From JAWXBA01 sp048499805 (GTDB lineage: Bacteria; Gemmatimonadota; Gemmatimonadetes; Gemmatimonadales; GWC2-71-9): a stretch of DNA of 64,000 bases. Positions 8,251 through 17,760 of this stretch are shown here, in pieces. Position 1 is the stretch's first letter; every line of letters begins with the position of its first letter. Below the pieces are notes generated by a model. It saw nothing but the letters and a program-made list of their open reading frames with translations, did no database searches and was not told where the DNA came from. The stretch spans positions 558,001 to 622,000 of the forward strand of contig JASNZF010000002.1 in NCBI GenBank assembly GCA_048499805.1, written 5' to 3'. The translations under genes were made by a program, and so were the position numbers.

Positions 8251-9159
8251 CTAGCGGCTGGTCAGGTTCCTCCGCAGCGCGGCGATATCGAGCATCGGCA
8301 TCCCGCCCTCGGTCGGAATCAGGATCACCGAGTTGTTGGAGTCCCGAAGCTCGGCGAGGACCTCGAGGTACTGCTTGGTCAGGGCCTCCGGGGTCAGCGT
8401 CTGGTTCAGCAACCGCTGCTGCTCGGCCTGGAGCCGGGCCACCTCGACCCGGTGGCGCTCGGTGGCAATCTGCTGCTCCTGGGCAATCTTGTTGTTGATC
8501 GCCTGGACCACCTGCTCCGGGGGTTGCAGGTCGCGGAGGTAGAAGGCGGTCAGGGTCGCGATCCGGAAGGGCTCCCCTCCGGTGCGCGGCTGGGTGATCA
8601 GCGCCGAGTCCACCTCCGCCTCCATCGCCCGAGCGATGTCGTTCCGCCGGGAGAGGTCGTTGATGCTGAACTCGACCATGCCGTCCCGGACGCCGTTCCG
8701 GATGGCGTTCAGCACCAGGCTCCGGATCTGCTCCTCCTGCCCGATATCGGTGAAGATCCGGGGCGCCTGGGTGGGGTCGATCATCCATCACACCGCCACG
8801 TCCACCGTCATTCCCATCTGCTCGTTGGAGAGCACGGCCATGCGCTCGGCCTGCTCGCCCACCACGGGGAATTGCTCCTCCCGGGTGCTGAACCGCTTGA
8901 TCTCCGCCCACGGCGCCACGATTCGCACCCCAGGGTAGAGCGGTGCGGTGGAAACGGTGCCAAAGGCGTGCTGGACCCCCACCGTGCCGGGCGGAATCAC
9001 CTTGACACTGGCGCTGGCCAGGACCAGCACGCCTCCCGCGGTGAGCCCGAGCGCGGCCAGACGGGTCAGGGAGGCGCTGGTGCCGCCCCGGCTGCCGCCC
9101 GCAGTGCGGACCACGAAGGCCAGAAAGATCAGGGCGGCGCCAAAGATCAGGGTTGCCAT
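8251..9159 (-). pseudogene. SPFH/prohibitin-family protein interrupted by an in-frame TGA
   Basis: Two open segments in the same frame, 9159-8788 and 8784-8251, together make one band-7/prohibitin homologue of about 300 residues. It has an N-terminal membrane helix (about 34-54), SPFH strands (VIPPGTVGVQHAFG, PLYPGVRIVAPW), then IDPTQAPRIF and a long C-terminal coiled coil. The TGA at 8788-8790 falls inside the SPFH core, between VDVAV and WMIDP, where relatives have an ordinary residue. A single C-to-T change from CGA (Arg) would explain it. An ATG lies one codon after the stop, so the C-terminal part could still be translated by reinitiation. The position is not a cysteine site, so selenocysteine is unlikely. 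Confidence 0.75.
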
Positions 9160-9295
9160 GGACGGCTGCTCCGGGTGAAAGGGTGCCCGTCATACGCAAG
9201 CCGTCGCTCGGGGGATTCAGGCCCAAGGCGCCTCGAGTATCTTTGATTCATCCCGAAACGTGCTGGTGAGTCCCCCCTCTCCGCCGGAGTCCGAC

Positions 9296-11473
9296 GTGCC
9301 ACGACGCCCCTGCTTCCTGCTCGTCCTCCTGGCCGGCTGCCTGCCGGGAGGCACTCCCGATGCCGAGGTGGCGCGGTGGGAGTCCCGGGCAGCGGCAGTC
9401 ACCATCGTCCGGGATGACTGGGGGATTCCCCACGTGTCGGGCAAAACCGACGCCGATGCCGTCTTCGGGCTGATCTACGCCCACGCCGAGGATGACTTCA
9501 ACCGCATCGAGGTGAACTACCTCAATGCCATGGGGCGGTTGGCCGAGGCGGAGGGGGAAGGGGCGGTCTTCCAGGACCTGCGGATGAAGCTGTTCATCAG
9601 CCCGGAGATGCTGCAGGCGGAGTATCAGGCCAGTCCGGAGTGGCTTCGGGCCCTGATGGACGCCTGGGCGGACGGCCTCAACTACTACCTCCACACCCAT
9701 CCCGGTGTCCGGCCGCGGGTCCTCACCCGGTTCGAGCCGTGGATGGCGCTCAGCTTCAGCGAAGGGAGCATCGGGGGCGACATCGAGCGGGTCTCGGTTG
9801 CCCAGCTGCGGGCGTTCTACGAGGAGGCCACGCCGGTTGTCGCCGCGCTTCCCGCCGAGGCCGGCTACCAGGAACCCGGCGGCTCCAACGGGATTGCGAT
9901 CGCCCCCGCCAATACCGTCGATGGCAAGGCGCTCTTCCTCATCAACCCGCACACCTCGTTCTTCTTCCGCGGCGAGGTGCAGGTCACCAGCGACGAGGGG
10001 CTCAACGCCTATGGCGCGGTGACCTGGGGACAGTTCTTCGTCTACCAGGGGTTCAACGACCGGCTGGGCTGGATGCACACCTCGAGCGGCGTCGACAACA
10101 TCGACGAGTATGCCGAGACCATCGTCGAGCGAGGGGACAGCCTCTACTATCGCCACGGCGCCGAGCTGCGTCCGGTCGCCGTCACCACCATCACCGTCCC
10201 GTTCCGCACCGACAGCGGCATGGCGAGCCGCGCGTTCACGACCTACCGGACCCACCATGGGCCGGTGGTGCGGAAGGGCGGGGATGGTCGCTGGATCGCC
10301 GTCCGGATGATGGAGGAGCCGCGCAAGGCGCTGACCCAGTCGTGGCAGCGCACCAAGGCCCGGACCTTCGCGGAGTTCCGCGAGGTCATGGAGCTCCACA
10401 CCAACTCCTCGAACAACACCATCTATGCCGATGGGGACGGCACGATCGCGTACTTCCACGCCAACTTCGTCCCCCGGCGCGATGCGCGCTTCGACTGGAC
10501 CCGGCCGGTCGATGGCAGTGACCCGGCCACCGACTGGGACGGGGTGCATGGGGTGGAGGAGAGTCCCTATGTCGTCAACCCGCCCACGGGGTGGGTCTAC
10601 AACACGAACAATTGGCCCTACTCGGCGGCGGGCGCCGACAGCCCACGCCAGGCCGACTTCCCTTCGTACACCGACCGTGGGCGTGAGAACGCGCGGGGCC
10701 TGCATGCCATCCGGGTCCTCCAGGGGCGGAAGGACTTCACGCTGGACCGCCTCGTCGAGGCGGCCTACGATTCGTACCTCACGGCATTCGAGGCGATGAT
10801 CCCGGCGCTCGTGCGGGCCTGGGACTCCACCGCGGCCAGCGACCCGGTCAAGCAGCGGCTCGGCGAGCAGGTGGAGCTCCTGCGCACCTGGGACCTCCGG
10901 TGGGCGGAGGAGTCGGTGCCGACGGCGCTGGCGATCTACTGGGCGGATCGCCTGGCACGGACGGTCGGACCTGCCGCGGCGGAGGCGGGCCTCCCGGCCG
11001 ATGACTACATCACCGCGCGCGCCAGCCGCGCCGAGCGGCTTCAGGCCCTTGCGGATGCGTCGGACACGCTGGCCGCCCACTTCGGCTCGTGGCGCACGCC
11101 CTGGGGAGAGATCAACCGGTTCCAGCGCCTCACCGGCGACATCGTGCAGCCCTTTGCCGACTCGGCCCCCAGCATCCCGGTGGGGTTCACCTCGGCCCGG
11201 TGGGGCTCGCTGGCCTCCTTCGGTGCGCGTACCTACCCGGGGACGCGGCGGATGTACGGGACCAGTGGCAACAGCTTCGTGGCGGTGGTGGAGTTCGGTG
11301 ACAGCGTCCGGGCCCGGGCGATCACGGCAGGCGGAGAGTCGGGTGATTCCGCCTCGCCCCATTTCAACGACCAGGCGGCGCGCTATGCCAAGGGCGACCT
11401 TCGCGAGGTGTACTTCTACCGGCACCAGCTCGAGGGACACATCGCGCGGGAGTACCGGCCGGGCCAGCGGTAG
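9296..11473 (+). CDS. Penicillin acylase family lipoprotein (Ntn hydrolase)
   Basis: A 725-residue amidohydrolase precursor. The GTG at 9296 has GGAG six bases upstream and gives a lipoprotein signal (FLLVLLAGC, Cys15). The family architecture is a propeptide or alpha chain (about 25-196) followed by the autocatalytic cleavage point before Ser197 in GGSNGIAIAP; that Ser becomes the N-terminal nucleophile of the beta chain. GQFFVYQGFNDRLGW and NTNNWPYS are other family stretches. The family cleaves amides such as beta-lactams or acyl-homoserine lactones; the substrate here cannot be told. It is convergent with the anti-sigma factor gene. Confidence 0.88.
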   Translation: MPRRPCFLLVLLAGCLPGGTPDAEVARWESRAAAVTIVRDDWGIPHVSGKTDADAVFGLIYAHAEDDFNRIEVNYLNAMGRLAEAEGEGAVFQDLRMKLFISPEMLQAEYQASPEWLRALMDAWADGLNYYLHTHPGVRPRVLTRFEPWMALSFSEGSIGGDIERVSVAQLRAFYEEATPVVAALPAEAGYQEPGGSNGIAIAPANTVDGKALFLINPHTSFFFRGEVQVTSDEGLNAYGAVTWGQFFVYQGFNDRLGWMHTSSGVDNIDEYAETIVERGDSLYYRHGAELRPVAVTTITVPFRTDSGMASRAFTTYRTHHGPVVRKGGDGRWIAVRMMEEPRKALTQSWQRTKARTFAEFREVMELHTNSSNNTIYADGDGTIAYFHANFVPRRDARFDWTRPVDGSDPATDWDGVHGVEESPYVVNPPTGWVYNTNNWPYSAAGADSPRQADFPSYTDRGRENARGLHAIRVLQGRKDFTLDRLVEAAYDSYLTAFEAMIPALVRAWDSTAASDPVKQRLGEQVELLRTWDLRWAEESVPTALAIYWADRLARTVGPAAAEAGLPADDYITARASRAERLQALADASDTLAAHFGSWRTPWGEINRFQRLTGDIVQPFADSAPSIPVGFTSARWGSLASFGARTYPGTRRMYGTSGNSFVAVVEFGDSVRARAITAGGESGDSASPHFNDQAARYAKGDLREVYFYRHQLEGHIAREYRPGQR

Positions 11474-11485
11474 CGGAACCGGCTC

Positions 11486-11743
11486 CTAGCCCCCGGGGTG
11501 GGTGGCCTCGTCGCGGAGGGCGGCCCGGACGCGCTCGCGCAGCGCGGCCAGGGCCTCCGGGTCCACCGGGGACTCGCGGAGGGTGCGGAGCAGCGAGCGG
11601 CAGAACTCCAGGTGCTCCGTGCATCCGGTGCACCGCTCCAGGTGGCGGCGGATGGCGGCCTCCTCCCCGGGGTCGAGCTCGCCGTCGGTGAACTCCCACA
11701 GCCGCTGCACGGCTCCCAGGCAATCCAGCATCGGTTCGTTCAT
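11486..11743 (-). CDS. Soluble zinc-finger anti-sigma factor (zf-HC2)
   Basis: An 85-residue protein with the anti-sigma zinc motif H34-x3-C38-x2-C41 (RRHLERCTGC) inside a helical ASD-like domain. There is no transmembrane segment, so it should act in the cytoplasm, like redox-responsive ZAS proteins (family knowledge). Its ATG overlaps the stop of the sigma factor gene (ATGA), a coupling that fits a cognate pair binding each other. Confidence 0.88.
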   Translation of the reverse strand: MNEPMLDCLGAVQRLWEFTDGELDPGEEAAIRRHLERCTGCTEHLEFCRSLLRTLRESPVDPEALAALRERVRAALRDEATHPGG

Positions 11744-12351
11744 CTGGTCGCTCCCCTCTCCCCGTCGAGAGTCTCCCGGGGGGCCAGGCCAAGGTCCCGG
11801 GCATGGTCGATCAACAGCTCCTGCAGCCGGCGCCGGCCGCGGAAGAGCCGCGAGCGGATCGTGCCGACCGCCGTCCCCAGCGCGGCCGCCGCCTCCGCAT
11901 ACTCCAGCCCCTCGATGTCCACCAGCGCCACCGTGAGCCGCTGCTCCTCGGGCAGTGCGGCCAGGCCACGCCGGATTGCCGGGGCCAGGTCCACCCGGGC
12001 GAGCAGCAGGTCGGCGCCCTCGCGCCGCACCTCATTGTGGAGCCGGGCGAAGGCGACCGACTCCACGGCTGGGTCGTCCAGGCTTTCCATGGCACCCCGG
12101 GGACCGCGGCGGCTGCTCAGGAAGTGGTTGCGGCAGATCGTGAACAGCCAGCGCCGAGGATCGGAGCCCGGCTCGAAGCTCCGCCACGCGCGGAAGGCCC
12201 GCAGGAAGGTGTCCTGCGCCAGGTCCTCGCCCGCGATGCGGTCGCGCTCGAGAAACGACGCGTACCGAAGCACGGCGTCCAGGTGAGGCAGCATCGCCGC
12301 CTCGAACGCCTGGAACGGTCCCGCTGTTCCGGTGGTCACCTCAAGGGTCAT
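11740..12351 (-). CDS. ECF-type RNA polymerase sigma factor
   Basis: A 203-residue sigma-70 family factor. Region 2 is at about 15-85 (ERDRIAGEDLAQDTFLRAFRAW, then RRWLFTICRNHFL). Region 4 is at about 130-185 (LPEEQRLTVALVDIEGLEYAEAAAALGTAVGTIRSRLFRGRRRL). The ATG at 12351 is the first codon where homology begins. It is co-transcribed with its anti-sigma factor by a 4-base overlap. A TlpA-like thiol protein is transcribed divergently across a 186-base gap, which would hold the autoregulated promoter if one exists; I could not pick a convincing ECF promoter there. Confidence 0.92.
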   Translation of the reverse strand: MTLEVTTGTAGPFQAFEAAMLPHLDAVLRYASFLERDRIAGEDLAQDTFLRAFRAWRSFEPGSDPRRWLFTICRNHFLSSRRGPRGAMESLDDPAVESVAFARLHNEVRREGADLLLARVDLAPAIRRGLAALPEEQRLTVALVDIEGLEYAEAAAALGTAVGTIRSRLFRGRRRLQELLIDHARDLGLAPRETLDGERGATR

Positions 12352-12537
12352 TCCATGGATACGCCCATGGGGCGGGGAGAGTTCCGTCCGGGTGGGGCGG
12401 GAACTCGGCGGGTGGGCGGCGCATTGATCCTCCGGGGATCGCCGGCGCCGCGCCGTGGCGCCGCCATCCCCCAGGCGTCCCCCGGGCCGGTCCCCCGGCG
12501 CCGGCCTCGACCACCCCGCACCCGGAGCAGACTCGAC

Positions 12538-13044
12538 ATGCCTCACCTTCTTCGCGGCACCTTCGCCGCTGCCACCCTGACCCTCCTCGCCGGACCCCTC
12601 CTCGCCCAGGCCAAGGGCCTGGCGGTGGGCGACCAGGCCCCTCGCCAGGTGGTGATCCACACGCTGACCGGTCAGCCGGCCCCGCTCGACAACATCATCG
12701 GCAAGACCCCGGCCCTGATCGAGTTCTGGGCCACCTGGTGCCCGCTCTGCCGGGAAATGGAGCCCATGATCCAGCAGATCCATGCCACCCACGGGGACCG
12801 CCTCGCGCTGGTCCGCATCGTGGTGCCCCAGAACCAGACGCCGGAGCGGGCCCGCGAATACGTGGCCCGGCACGCCCTTCCGGGCACCTTCCTGTTCGAT
12901 ACCGACGGGCTCGCGTACAAGGCGTTCGCTGCCTATCACACCTCGTACATCGTCCTGCTCGATCGGACGGGCCGGGTCACCTACAGCAGCGATGGGGGCA
13001 AGCAGGATCTGGCGGCGGGGATTGCAGCGGCATTGCGGGAGTAA
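12538..13044 (+). CDS. Secreted TlpA-like thioredoxin
   Basis: A 168-residue thiol-disulfide protein with a Sec signal peptide (AAATLTLLAGPLLAQA) and the active site W67-C68-P-L-C71 within FWATWCPLCREMEP. The following strands (DRLALVRIVVP, TFLFDTDGLAYKAF) and the cis-proline region complete the thioredoxin fold. It should reduce or isomerise disulfides outside the cytoplasm. GGAG stands ten bases before the ATG. Being divergent from a zinc-finger sigma/anti-sigma pair suggests, but does not prove, a thiol-stress connection. Confidence 0.85.
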   Translation: MPHLLRGTFAAATLTLLAGPLLAQAKGLAVGDQAPRQVVIHTLTGQPAPLDNIIGKTPALIEFWATWCPLCREMEPMIQQIHATHGDRLALVRIVVPQNQTPERAREYVARHALPGTFLFDTDGLAYKAFAAYHTSYIVLLDRTGRVTYSSDGGKQDLAAGIAAALRE

Positions 13045-13120
13045 TGGGGGAGGGGACTGGCGGGACGGGAGGGGGATGGCGTGCCGTTGTCCCCCTGCCG
13101 AGGTCCTCTACCCCCCACCC

Positions 13121-14449
13121 TCACGGCACCATCGGCGCCCGGCTCAACCGGTACAGCAGCACCGCCGCGCGCTTGGTCACCACCGGGAGCATTCGCAGGT
13201 CGGCGGTCTCCTCCGCGGTGTGGCCCCCGGTGCCCGAGAGCCCCAGGCCGTCGATCGCCATCGCCACGTGCCCGGCGGTGAACGAGACATCGGCGGCGCC
13301 GGCCGCGCCGGGATCCACGGCTGCCACCGGGCCAAAGCCCAGGTTCCTGCTGACCTGGTCGTACATCGCCAGCAAGCGGTAGTTGCCCTCGGTGGGGGCG
13401 AGGGGGGGATAGCCCTCCTCGAAGGTGATCGTCGCGGAGGTACCTGGGAGGTGCCGTGCGACGATGGCGCGCATCGCCGACTGGGCACGCGCCAGCTGCT
13501 CCGGCGTGATCGTCCGGATGTCACCACGCACCGTCATCTCCGCGGCAACGACATTGGTCTTGCCGGCTCCGGTTCCCCGGTCGTTCTCGAGGTCGAAGGA
13601 GACGGAGGTCCCCCCCAGGGCGACCCCGGGGTTGAAGGTGAGCAACTCCTCGCCCGCGAGCTCGCTCCGGAACGCGTCGAGGATCCGGGCCACCTCGAAG
13701 ATCGCCCCGTATCCCACCGCCGGCTTGAAGACCTGGGAGGAATGGGCCGCCGTGCCGGTGGCCTGCAGCACCCAGGAGCTGGAACTCCGTCGCGCCACCA
13801 CCGCGGTCCGCGGGTCGCCGTCCCCGTCCTCGAAGCCGATCGCGATGTCGGCCTTGACGGCGGCCTCGATGAGGGCGGCACGGGCCAGGCTGAGCGGATC
13901 GCCCGAGCTCTCCTCGTCGCCGGTCATCACGACGGTCACGTTCATCCGCTCCAGCGCCCCGGCCGCCCGGAGGGCCTTGAGCGCCTGCACGATGATGACA
14001 TCGCCCCCCTTCATGTCGGTGACACCGGGGCCCTTCGCCGCCGTGTCCCCGAACTGCTGCCAGGCCTGGAACGGGTGGTCCGGCTCAAACACCGTGTCGA
14101 GGTGCCCGATCAGCAGCAGGCCGGGACCGGGCCCCCGATGCTCGGCCACGAGGTGGCCGGCCCGGTTGAAGGGGGCACCATCCACCCACCGGGTCTGGAA
14201 GCCGAGCGAGTCGAACTGGGCCCGCAGCACGGCGCCGACCGCCCGTACCCCGGGGAAGTTCATCGAGCCGCTGTTGATCTCCACCAACTGACGGAGGAGG
14301 TGCAAGGCATCGGCATTGTTGGCGTCAACGGCGCGGACGATCGCCTGTTCGACGCGGTCGGGAGGGGACTGGGCACCAAGGGGAGCGGCCAGGCAACAGG
14401 CCAGGAGTGCGGTGGCATGACGGGGGTGGACGGAGCGAGCAAGGCGCAT
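13121..14449 (-). CDS. Secreted M20-family metallopeptidase (glutamate carboxypeptidase-like)
   Basis: 442 residues with a signal peptide (HATALLACCLAAPLGAQ). The M20 dinuclear zinc motifs are present: H116 and D118 in GHLDTV, bridging D145 in GVTDMKGG, and E179/E180 in TGDEESSG. H near 245 (GTAAHSSQV) lies in the dimerisation domain, and the last ligand is in GTGGHTAEE near 420. The start at 14449 is chosen because GAGG lies six bases upstream; an in-frame TTG four codons earlier is possible. It should cleave dipeptides or N-acyl amino acids. It is convergent with the TlpA gene. Confidence 0.88.
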   Translation of the reverse strand: MRLARSVHPRHATALLACCLAAPLGAQSPPDRVEQAIVRAVDANNADALHLLRQLVEINSGSMNFPGVRAVGAVLRAQFDSLGFQTRWVDGAPFNRAGHLVAEHRGPGPGLLLIGHLDTVFEPDHPFQAWQQFGDTAAKGPGVTDMKGGDVIIVQALKALRAAGALERMNVTVVMTGDEESSGDPLSLARAALIEAAVKADIAIGFEDGDGDPRTAVVARRSSSSWVLQATGTAAHSSQVFKPAVGYGAIFEVARILDAFRSELAGEELLTFNPGVALGGTSVSFDLENDRGTGAGKTNVVAAEMTVRGDIRTITPEQLARAQSAMRAIVARHLPGTSATITFEEGYPPLAPTEGNYRLLAMYDQVSRNLGFGPVAAVDPGAAGAADVSFTAGHVAMAIDGLGLSGTGGHTAEETADLRMLPVVTKRAAVLLYRLSRAPMVP

Positions 14450-14549
14450 GCAGTGCCTCAAGTGGGCGTGGTCAGGGTGCGAGACGCGCAGGGTGGGGTC
14501 CGGTGGAATCTAGCGTGCGCCCCAACCCTGGACCGGGGCAACCCTCCCC

Positions 14550-16088
14550 CTACCGCCAGGAGGGGCCGATCTCGTTGGTGGTCGGCGATGCCGTGAGGTT
14601 GACCTTGCCGGTCCCATCGGCGTTCATCACCCAGATGTCCCAGTCGTTCCCCTGGCCCGAGGTCCACGCGATCCGGGTCCCGTCCGGCGACCAGGTCGCC
14701 TGGAAGTTGGTGCCCACCGTGGTCAGCTGGACGACATTGCCGCCGTCGAGCGCGTCGGCCACGAAGAGCTGGTAGCTGCCGGTCCGGTTGGAGGAGTAGA
14801 CGATCCGGGAGCCGTCCGGCGACCAGGCCGGGGAGAAGTTGTCGAAGGTGTTCGAGGTGAGCGCCACGAGCGGCCCCGCCGTCACCGTGGTCCGGTAGAT
14901 CTGGTAGGCCCCGGTGCCGAGCGGGTCCTTGGCGAACGCGATCTGGCTGCCATCCGGGGACCAGCTCGGGTTCTCCTCGCTCTGCGGTGTCTCGACGAAC
15001 GGGACGTTCGTGGGGTTGCCAAGGGTCAGGATCTGGAGGTCGACGTCGGTCGTCGAGAAGATGAATTCGTACGCCAGCCGGAGCCCGTCCGGGGACCAGC
15101 TCGACTGCACCTCGGGATTGGCGCTGAAGCGCAGGCCGGTCTGCCCCGTCCCGTCCACGTTCATCAGGTAGAGGTCGAGGTTTCCGGCGCGGTTGGTGGA
15201 GAAGGCGATGCGCGAGGCATCCGGCGAGAGCGCCGGGTAGCCGTCGAAGGTGGTGTTGTCGGTCAGGCGCACCTGGTTCGCGCCCGTCGGATCCATCCGC
15301 CAGATCTCCCCCGAGGGCGACGGATAGGTTGCGCCGGTCCACCGCTCGAAGGCGATGATCGAGGCGCCGGATCCCGCGGGGACGATCGTCAGCGTCACCG
15401 TCAGCTGCAGCGGCGAATTGGTCGCCCCGGTGGCGGAGATCGGCACCGTCGCGGTGAAGCTCCCCTCCGGCAGGGCGCCCCGGGTGGCCACCAGGGAGAG
15501 GGTCGCGGTGGGGGTGGCGGTCACGCCGCCCAGGGTCGCCGTGAGCCACCCCGTGGCGCCGGACCCGTAGCTGATCGTCCCGACGGCGAGCCCGGTCAGG
15601 GTTCCCCCGCCGCCATTGCTGATCGTCACCGTCCGGTTCAGCTGGGCCGGTCCGTTGATCGGCGTGACGATGCTGACCGTACCCGGCGCCAGCGCGATCA
15701 CCGGTTCCGACAGCACAGTCACGTTCATGAACCCGGACTGGCCGCCGGCCGTCGCCGTGATCCGGACGGTGGTGCCACTGGGCCCGATCGCCGAGAGGGT
15801 GACCGTCGGGCCGGTGCCGGTGATGGTGACCGCACTATTGCTCGAACTCGTCCAGGTGACCGTGGGCGCCGTCGTGCATCCGCTGGTGGTCACCGTGGCC
15901 GTGACGGTCTGGGTGGCACCCCCGACTGCCAGGTCGAGGGTCGTCGGCGCCACCGCGACGCTCGCCACCGCGCAGCCCGGCCCCTGGGGATCCGGCGTCT
16001 GCCCCCAGCACCCCCCAATGAGCGCAGCCAACCCAATCCCGGTTCCGAGGGACCCGGTGCGACGGAAGAGGGCGGGGGACCGGCGCAT
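14550..16088 (-). CDS. TolB-like beta-propeller lipoprotein with N-terminal Ig-like domain
   Basis: 512 residues, lipobox LIGGC (Cys27). An Ig-like region with SVAVAPTTLDLAVGGATQTV covers about 35-130. A second beta domain (about 130-240) carries TVTISNGGGGTLTG. TolB/PD40 propeller blades fill 250-512, with repeated SPDGxxIAF signatures (SPDASRIAFSTNRAG, SPDGSQIAFAKD, SPDGSRIVYSSNRTG, SPDGTRIAWTSGQG). AGGAG lies eight bases before the start. It is probably a surface binding protein; no catalytic residues are evident. Confidence 0.85.
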   Translation of the reverse strand: MRRSPALFRRTGSLGTGIGLAALIGGCWGQTPDPQGPGCAVASVAVAPTTLDLAVGGATQTVTATVTTSGCTTAPTVTWTSSSNSAVTITGTGPTVTLSAIGPSGTTVRITATAGGQSGFMNVTVLSEPVIALAPGTVSIVTPINGPAQLNRTVTISNGGGGTLTGLAVGTISYGSGATGWLTATLGGVTATPTATLSLVATRGALPEGSFTATVPISATGATNSPLQLTVTLTIVPAGSGASIIAFERWTGATYPSPSGEIWRMDPTGANQVRLTDNTTFDGYPALSPDASRIAFSTNRAGNLDLYLMNVDGTGQTGLRFSANPEVQSSWSPDGLRLAYEFIFSTTDVDLQILTLGNPTNVPFVETPQSEENPSWSPDGSQIAFAKDPLGTGAYQIYRTTVTAGPLVALTSNTFDNFSPAWSPDGSRIVYSSNRTGSYQLFVADALDGGNVVQLTTVGTNFQATWSPDGTRIAWTSGQGNDWDIWVMNADGTGKVNLTASPTTNEIGPSWR

Positions 16089-16185
16089 GGGGTGGACTCC
16101 TGGGGAGGGACGGGGGCTGGGGCGCGGCGTGGTGCCGAATCCATGGAGACGGCTGGCCGGAACGATTCCCACACAGGTCGGGGCG

Positions 16186-17640
16186 CTACGACCCCGGGGG
16201 GCCGCCCCGCTGGACCAGCTCATGGAGCACCTGGATGGCGAGCTCGACCTCCCGGAGATGGGTCCGGTGCGTCACGACGGCCAGCCGCAGCCACACGACG
16301 CCGTCCAGCGCGGTCGAGGAGAGGAAGACCCGGCCATCCGCCAGGGCCGCCTGGATGAGCCAGCGATTGAACGCATTGGCCGCCTCGGGGCTCGCTCCCG
16401 GCGGGACCCAGCGATAGATCACCACCGACAGCTCCGGCGGCGGCCCGACCGCGAAGCCGAGCTCGGCCATGCGGCGATGGAAGTGCCGGGCGAGCAGCAG
16501 CTTCTCCTCCAGCGCGGCCCGGAACGGCCGGACCCCGAGGGTTACCAGCGGCAGCCACATTCGGAGCGCCCGGAACGGGCGGGTCAATTCCGGGGAGATG
16601 TCGGCCGGCGAGATCTCGTCCCGGGCGCCCAGGGTGTCCTGCATGTAGCTGCCCGTGTGGGCATGGGTCGTGCGCAACTGCTCCACGTCCCGTACCAGCA
16701 CCATGCCGGAGCCGTACGGGAGGAAGAGGCACTTGTGGGGGTCCAGCACGACCGAGTGCGACCGTTCGATGCCCCGGAACAGCCGGCGTCCCTCGGCGGT
16801 GAGGAGGAAGAACCCACCGTATGCCGCATCGACGTGAAACCAGCACCCCTCCCGCTCCGCCACCGTCGCGATGGCATCGAGCGGGTCCACCGCGCCGGTG
16901 TCGGTGGTGCCGGCCGATGCCACGACCAGCCAGGGACGGAGCCCGGCCGCCCGGTCCGCCGCGATGGCGTCGGCCAGGGCATCGGCCCGCATCCGGTAGC
17001 GGTCGTCCATCGGGATCCGCCGGACCGGCGCCTCGCGCAGGCCGGCCAGATGCAATCCCTTGGCGATGGAGTGGTGGGCCTGACCGGTGACATACACCAC
17101 CGCCCGCGGGATCTCGCCGCTCACGATGCCATGGGCATCGCGGGCGGTGGCGATCGCGGTCAGGTTGGCGATGCTGCCGCCCGAGGCGGTGTGCCCGCCG
17201 GCCACGGCAGGATAGCCCACCAGCCCCGCCACCCACCGGACCAGTTGGTGCTCCATCCGGATCGCGCCCGGGGCGGGGAAGAAGACCCCCGCGTACTTGT
17301 TGGTGGCGGCCGCCAGGTAATCGCCCAGGGCGCCGTGGTACAACCCTCCGCCGGGGATGTACGCCATGTGAACTCCCGCAGCGGTGGCGGCGCCGGGACG
17401 GACCACCTCGCGCTCGAACACCTCGAGGGCGGTGGCCACGGGAACCCCGCGCTCCCCGATGGGGAGGTCGAGGAGACCCTCGCCACTGCCAGCATTGGCC
17501 TCGAATCCCCTGGCGGTGCGCAGGCGGCGGAGGAATCGCTCGGCGGTGGCGGAAACGGCCTGGCGCAGGGAGCGCCGCTGGTTGGCCCCGGGATCCAGGG
17601 GCCGGGCCTGCCGCTCGAGACGGCGGATCTCGTCGATCAT
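16186..17640 (-). CDS. Group II pyridoxal-phosphate-dependent decarboxylase
   Basis: 484 residues, the usual length for aromatic-L-amino-acid or glutamate decarboxylase relatives. PLP-site motifs: cofactor-stacking H190 in GQAHHS, D271 in FHVDAAYGG, and Schiff-base Lys303 in LDPHKCLF. GGHTASGGSIANLTA at 148-162 is the phosphate-binding region. Substrate specificity cannot be read from the motifs. No strong ribosome binding site precedes the ATG. The TolB-amidohydrolase gene is transcribed divergently 120 bases away. Confidence 0.9.
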   Translation of the reverse strand: MIDEIRRLERQARPLDPGANQRRSLRQAVSATAERFLRRLRTARGFEANAGSGEGLLDLPIGERGVPVATALEVFEREVVRPGAATAAGVHMAYIPGGGLYHGALGDYLAAATNKYAGVFFPAPGAIRMEHQLVRWVAGLVGYPAVAGGHTASGGSIANLTAIATARDAHGIVSGEIPRAVVYVTGQAHHSIAKGLHLAGLREAPVRRIPMDDRYRMRADALADAIAADRAAGLRPWLVVASAGTTDTGAVDPLDAIATVAEREGCWFHVDAAYGGFFLLTAEGRRLFRGIERSHSVVLDPHKCLFLPYGSGMVLVRDVEQLRTTHAHTGSYMQDTLGARDEISPADISPELTRPFRALRMWLPLVTLGVRPFRAALEEKLLLARHFHRRMAELGFAVGPPPELSVVIYRWVPPGASPEAANAFNRWLIQAALADGRVFLSSTALDGVVWLRLAVVTHRTHLREVELAIQVLHELVQRGGPPGS

Positions 17641-17760
17641 GGTGGCGGAATAGTACCGATGGCGACGCGAGCGGCGCACCTGCCGGGCAACTGGACGCCT
17701 CCCGGTGGGGGCGGTAGCTTCGAACGATCCCTCACCGCCATGTCCCGTCGGAGACCTGCC

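Noticed and set aside
8770..8795. TGA in the SPFH gene as selenocysteine
   Set aside because: The position is not a cysteine or redox site in the family and no SECIS-like hairpin with a G-U loop follows.
9248..11440. Long minus-strand open frame opposite the penicillin-acylase gene
   Set aside because: Composition-driven antisense frame; the plus frame has the signal peptide, nucleophile serine and other family motifs.
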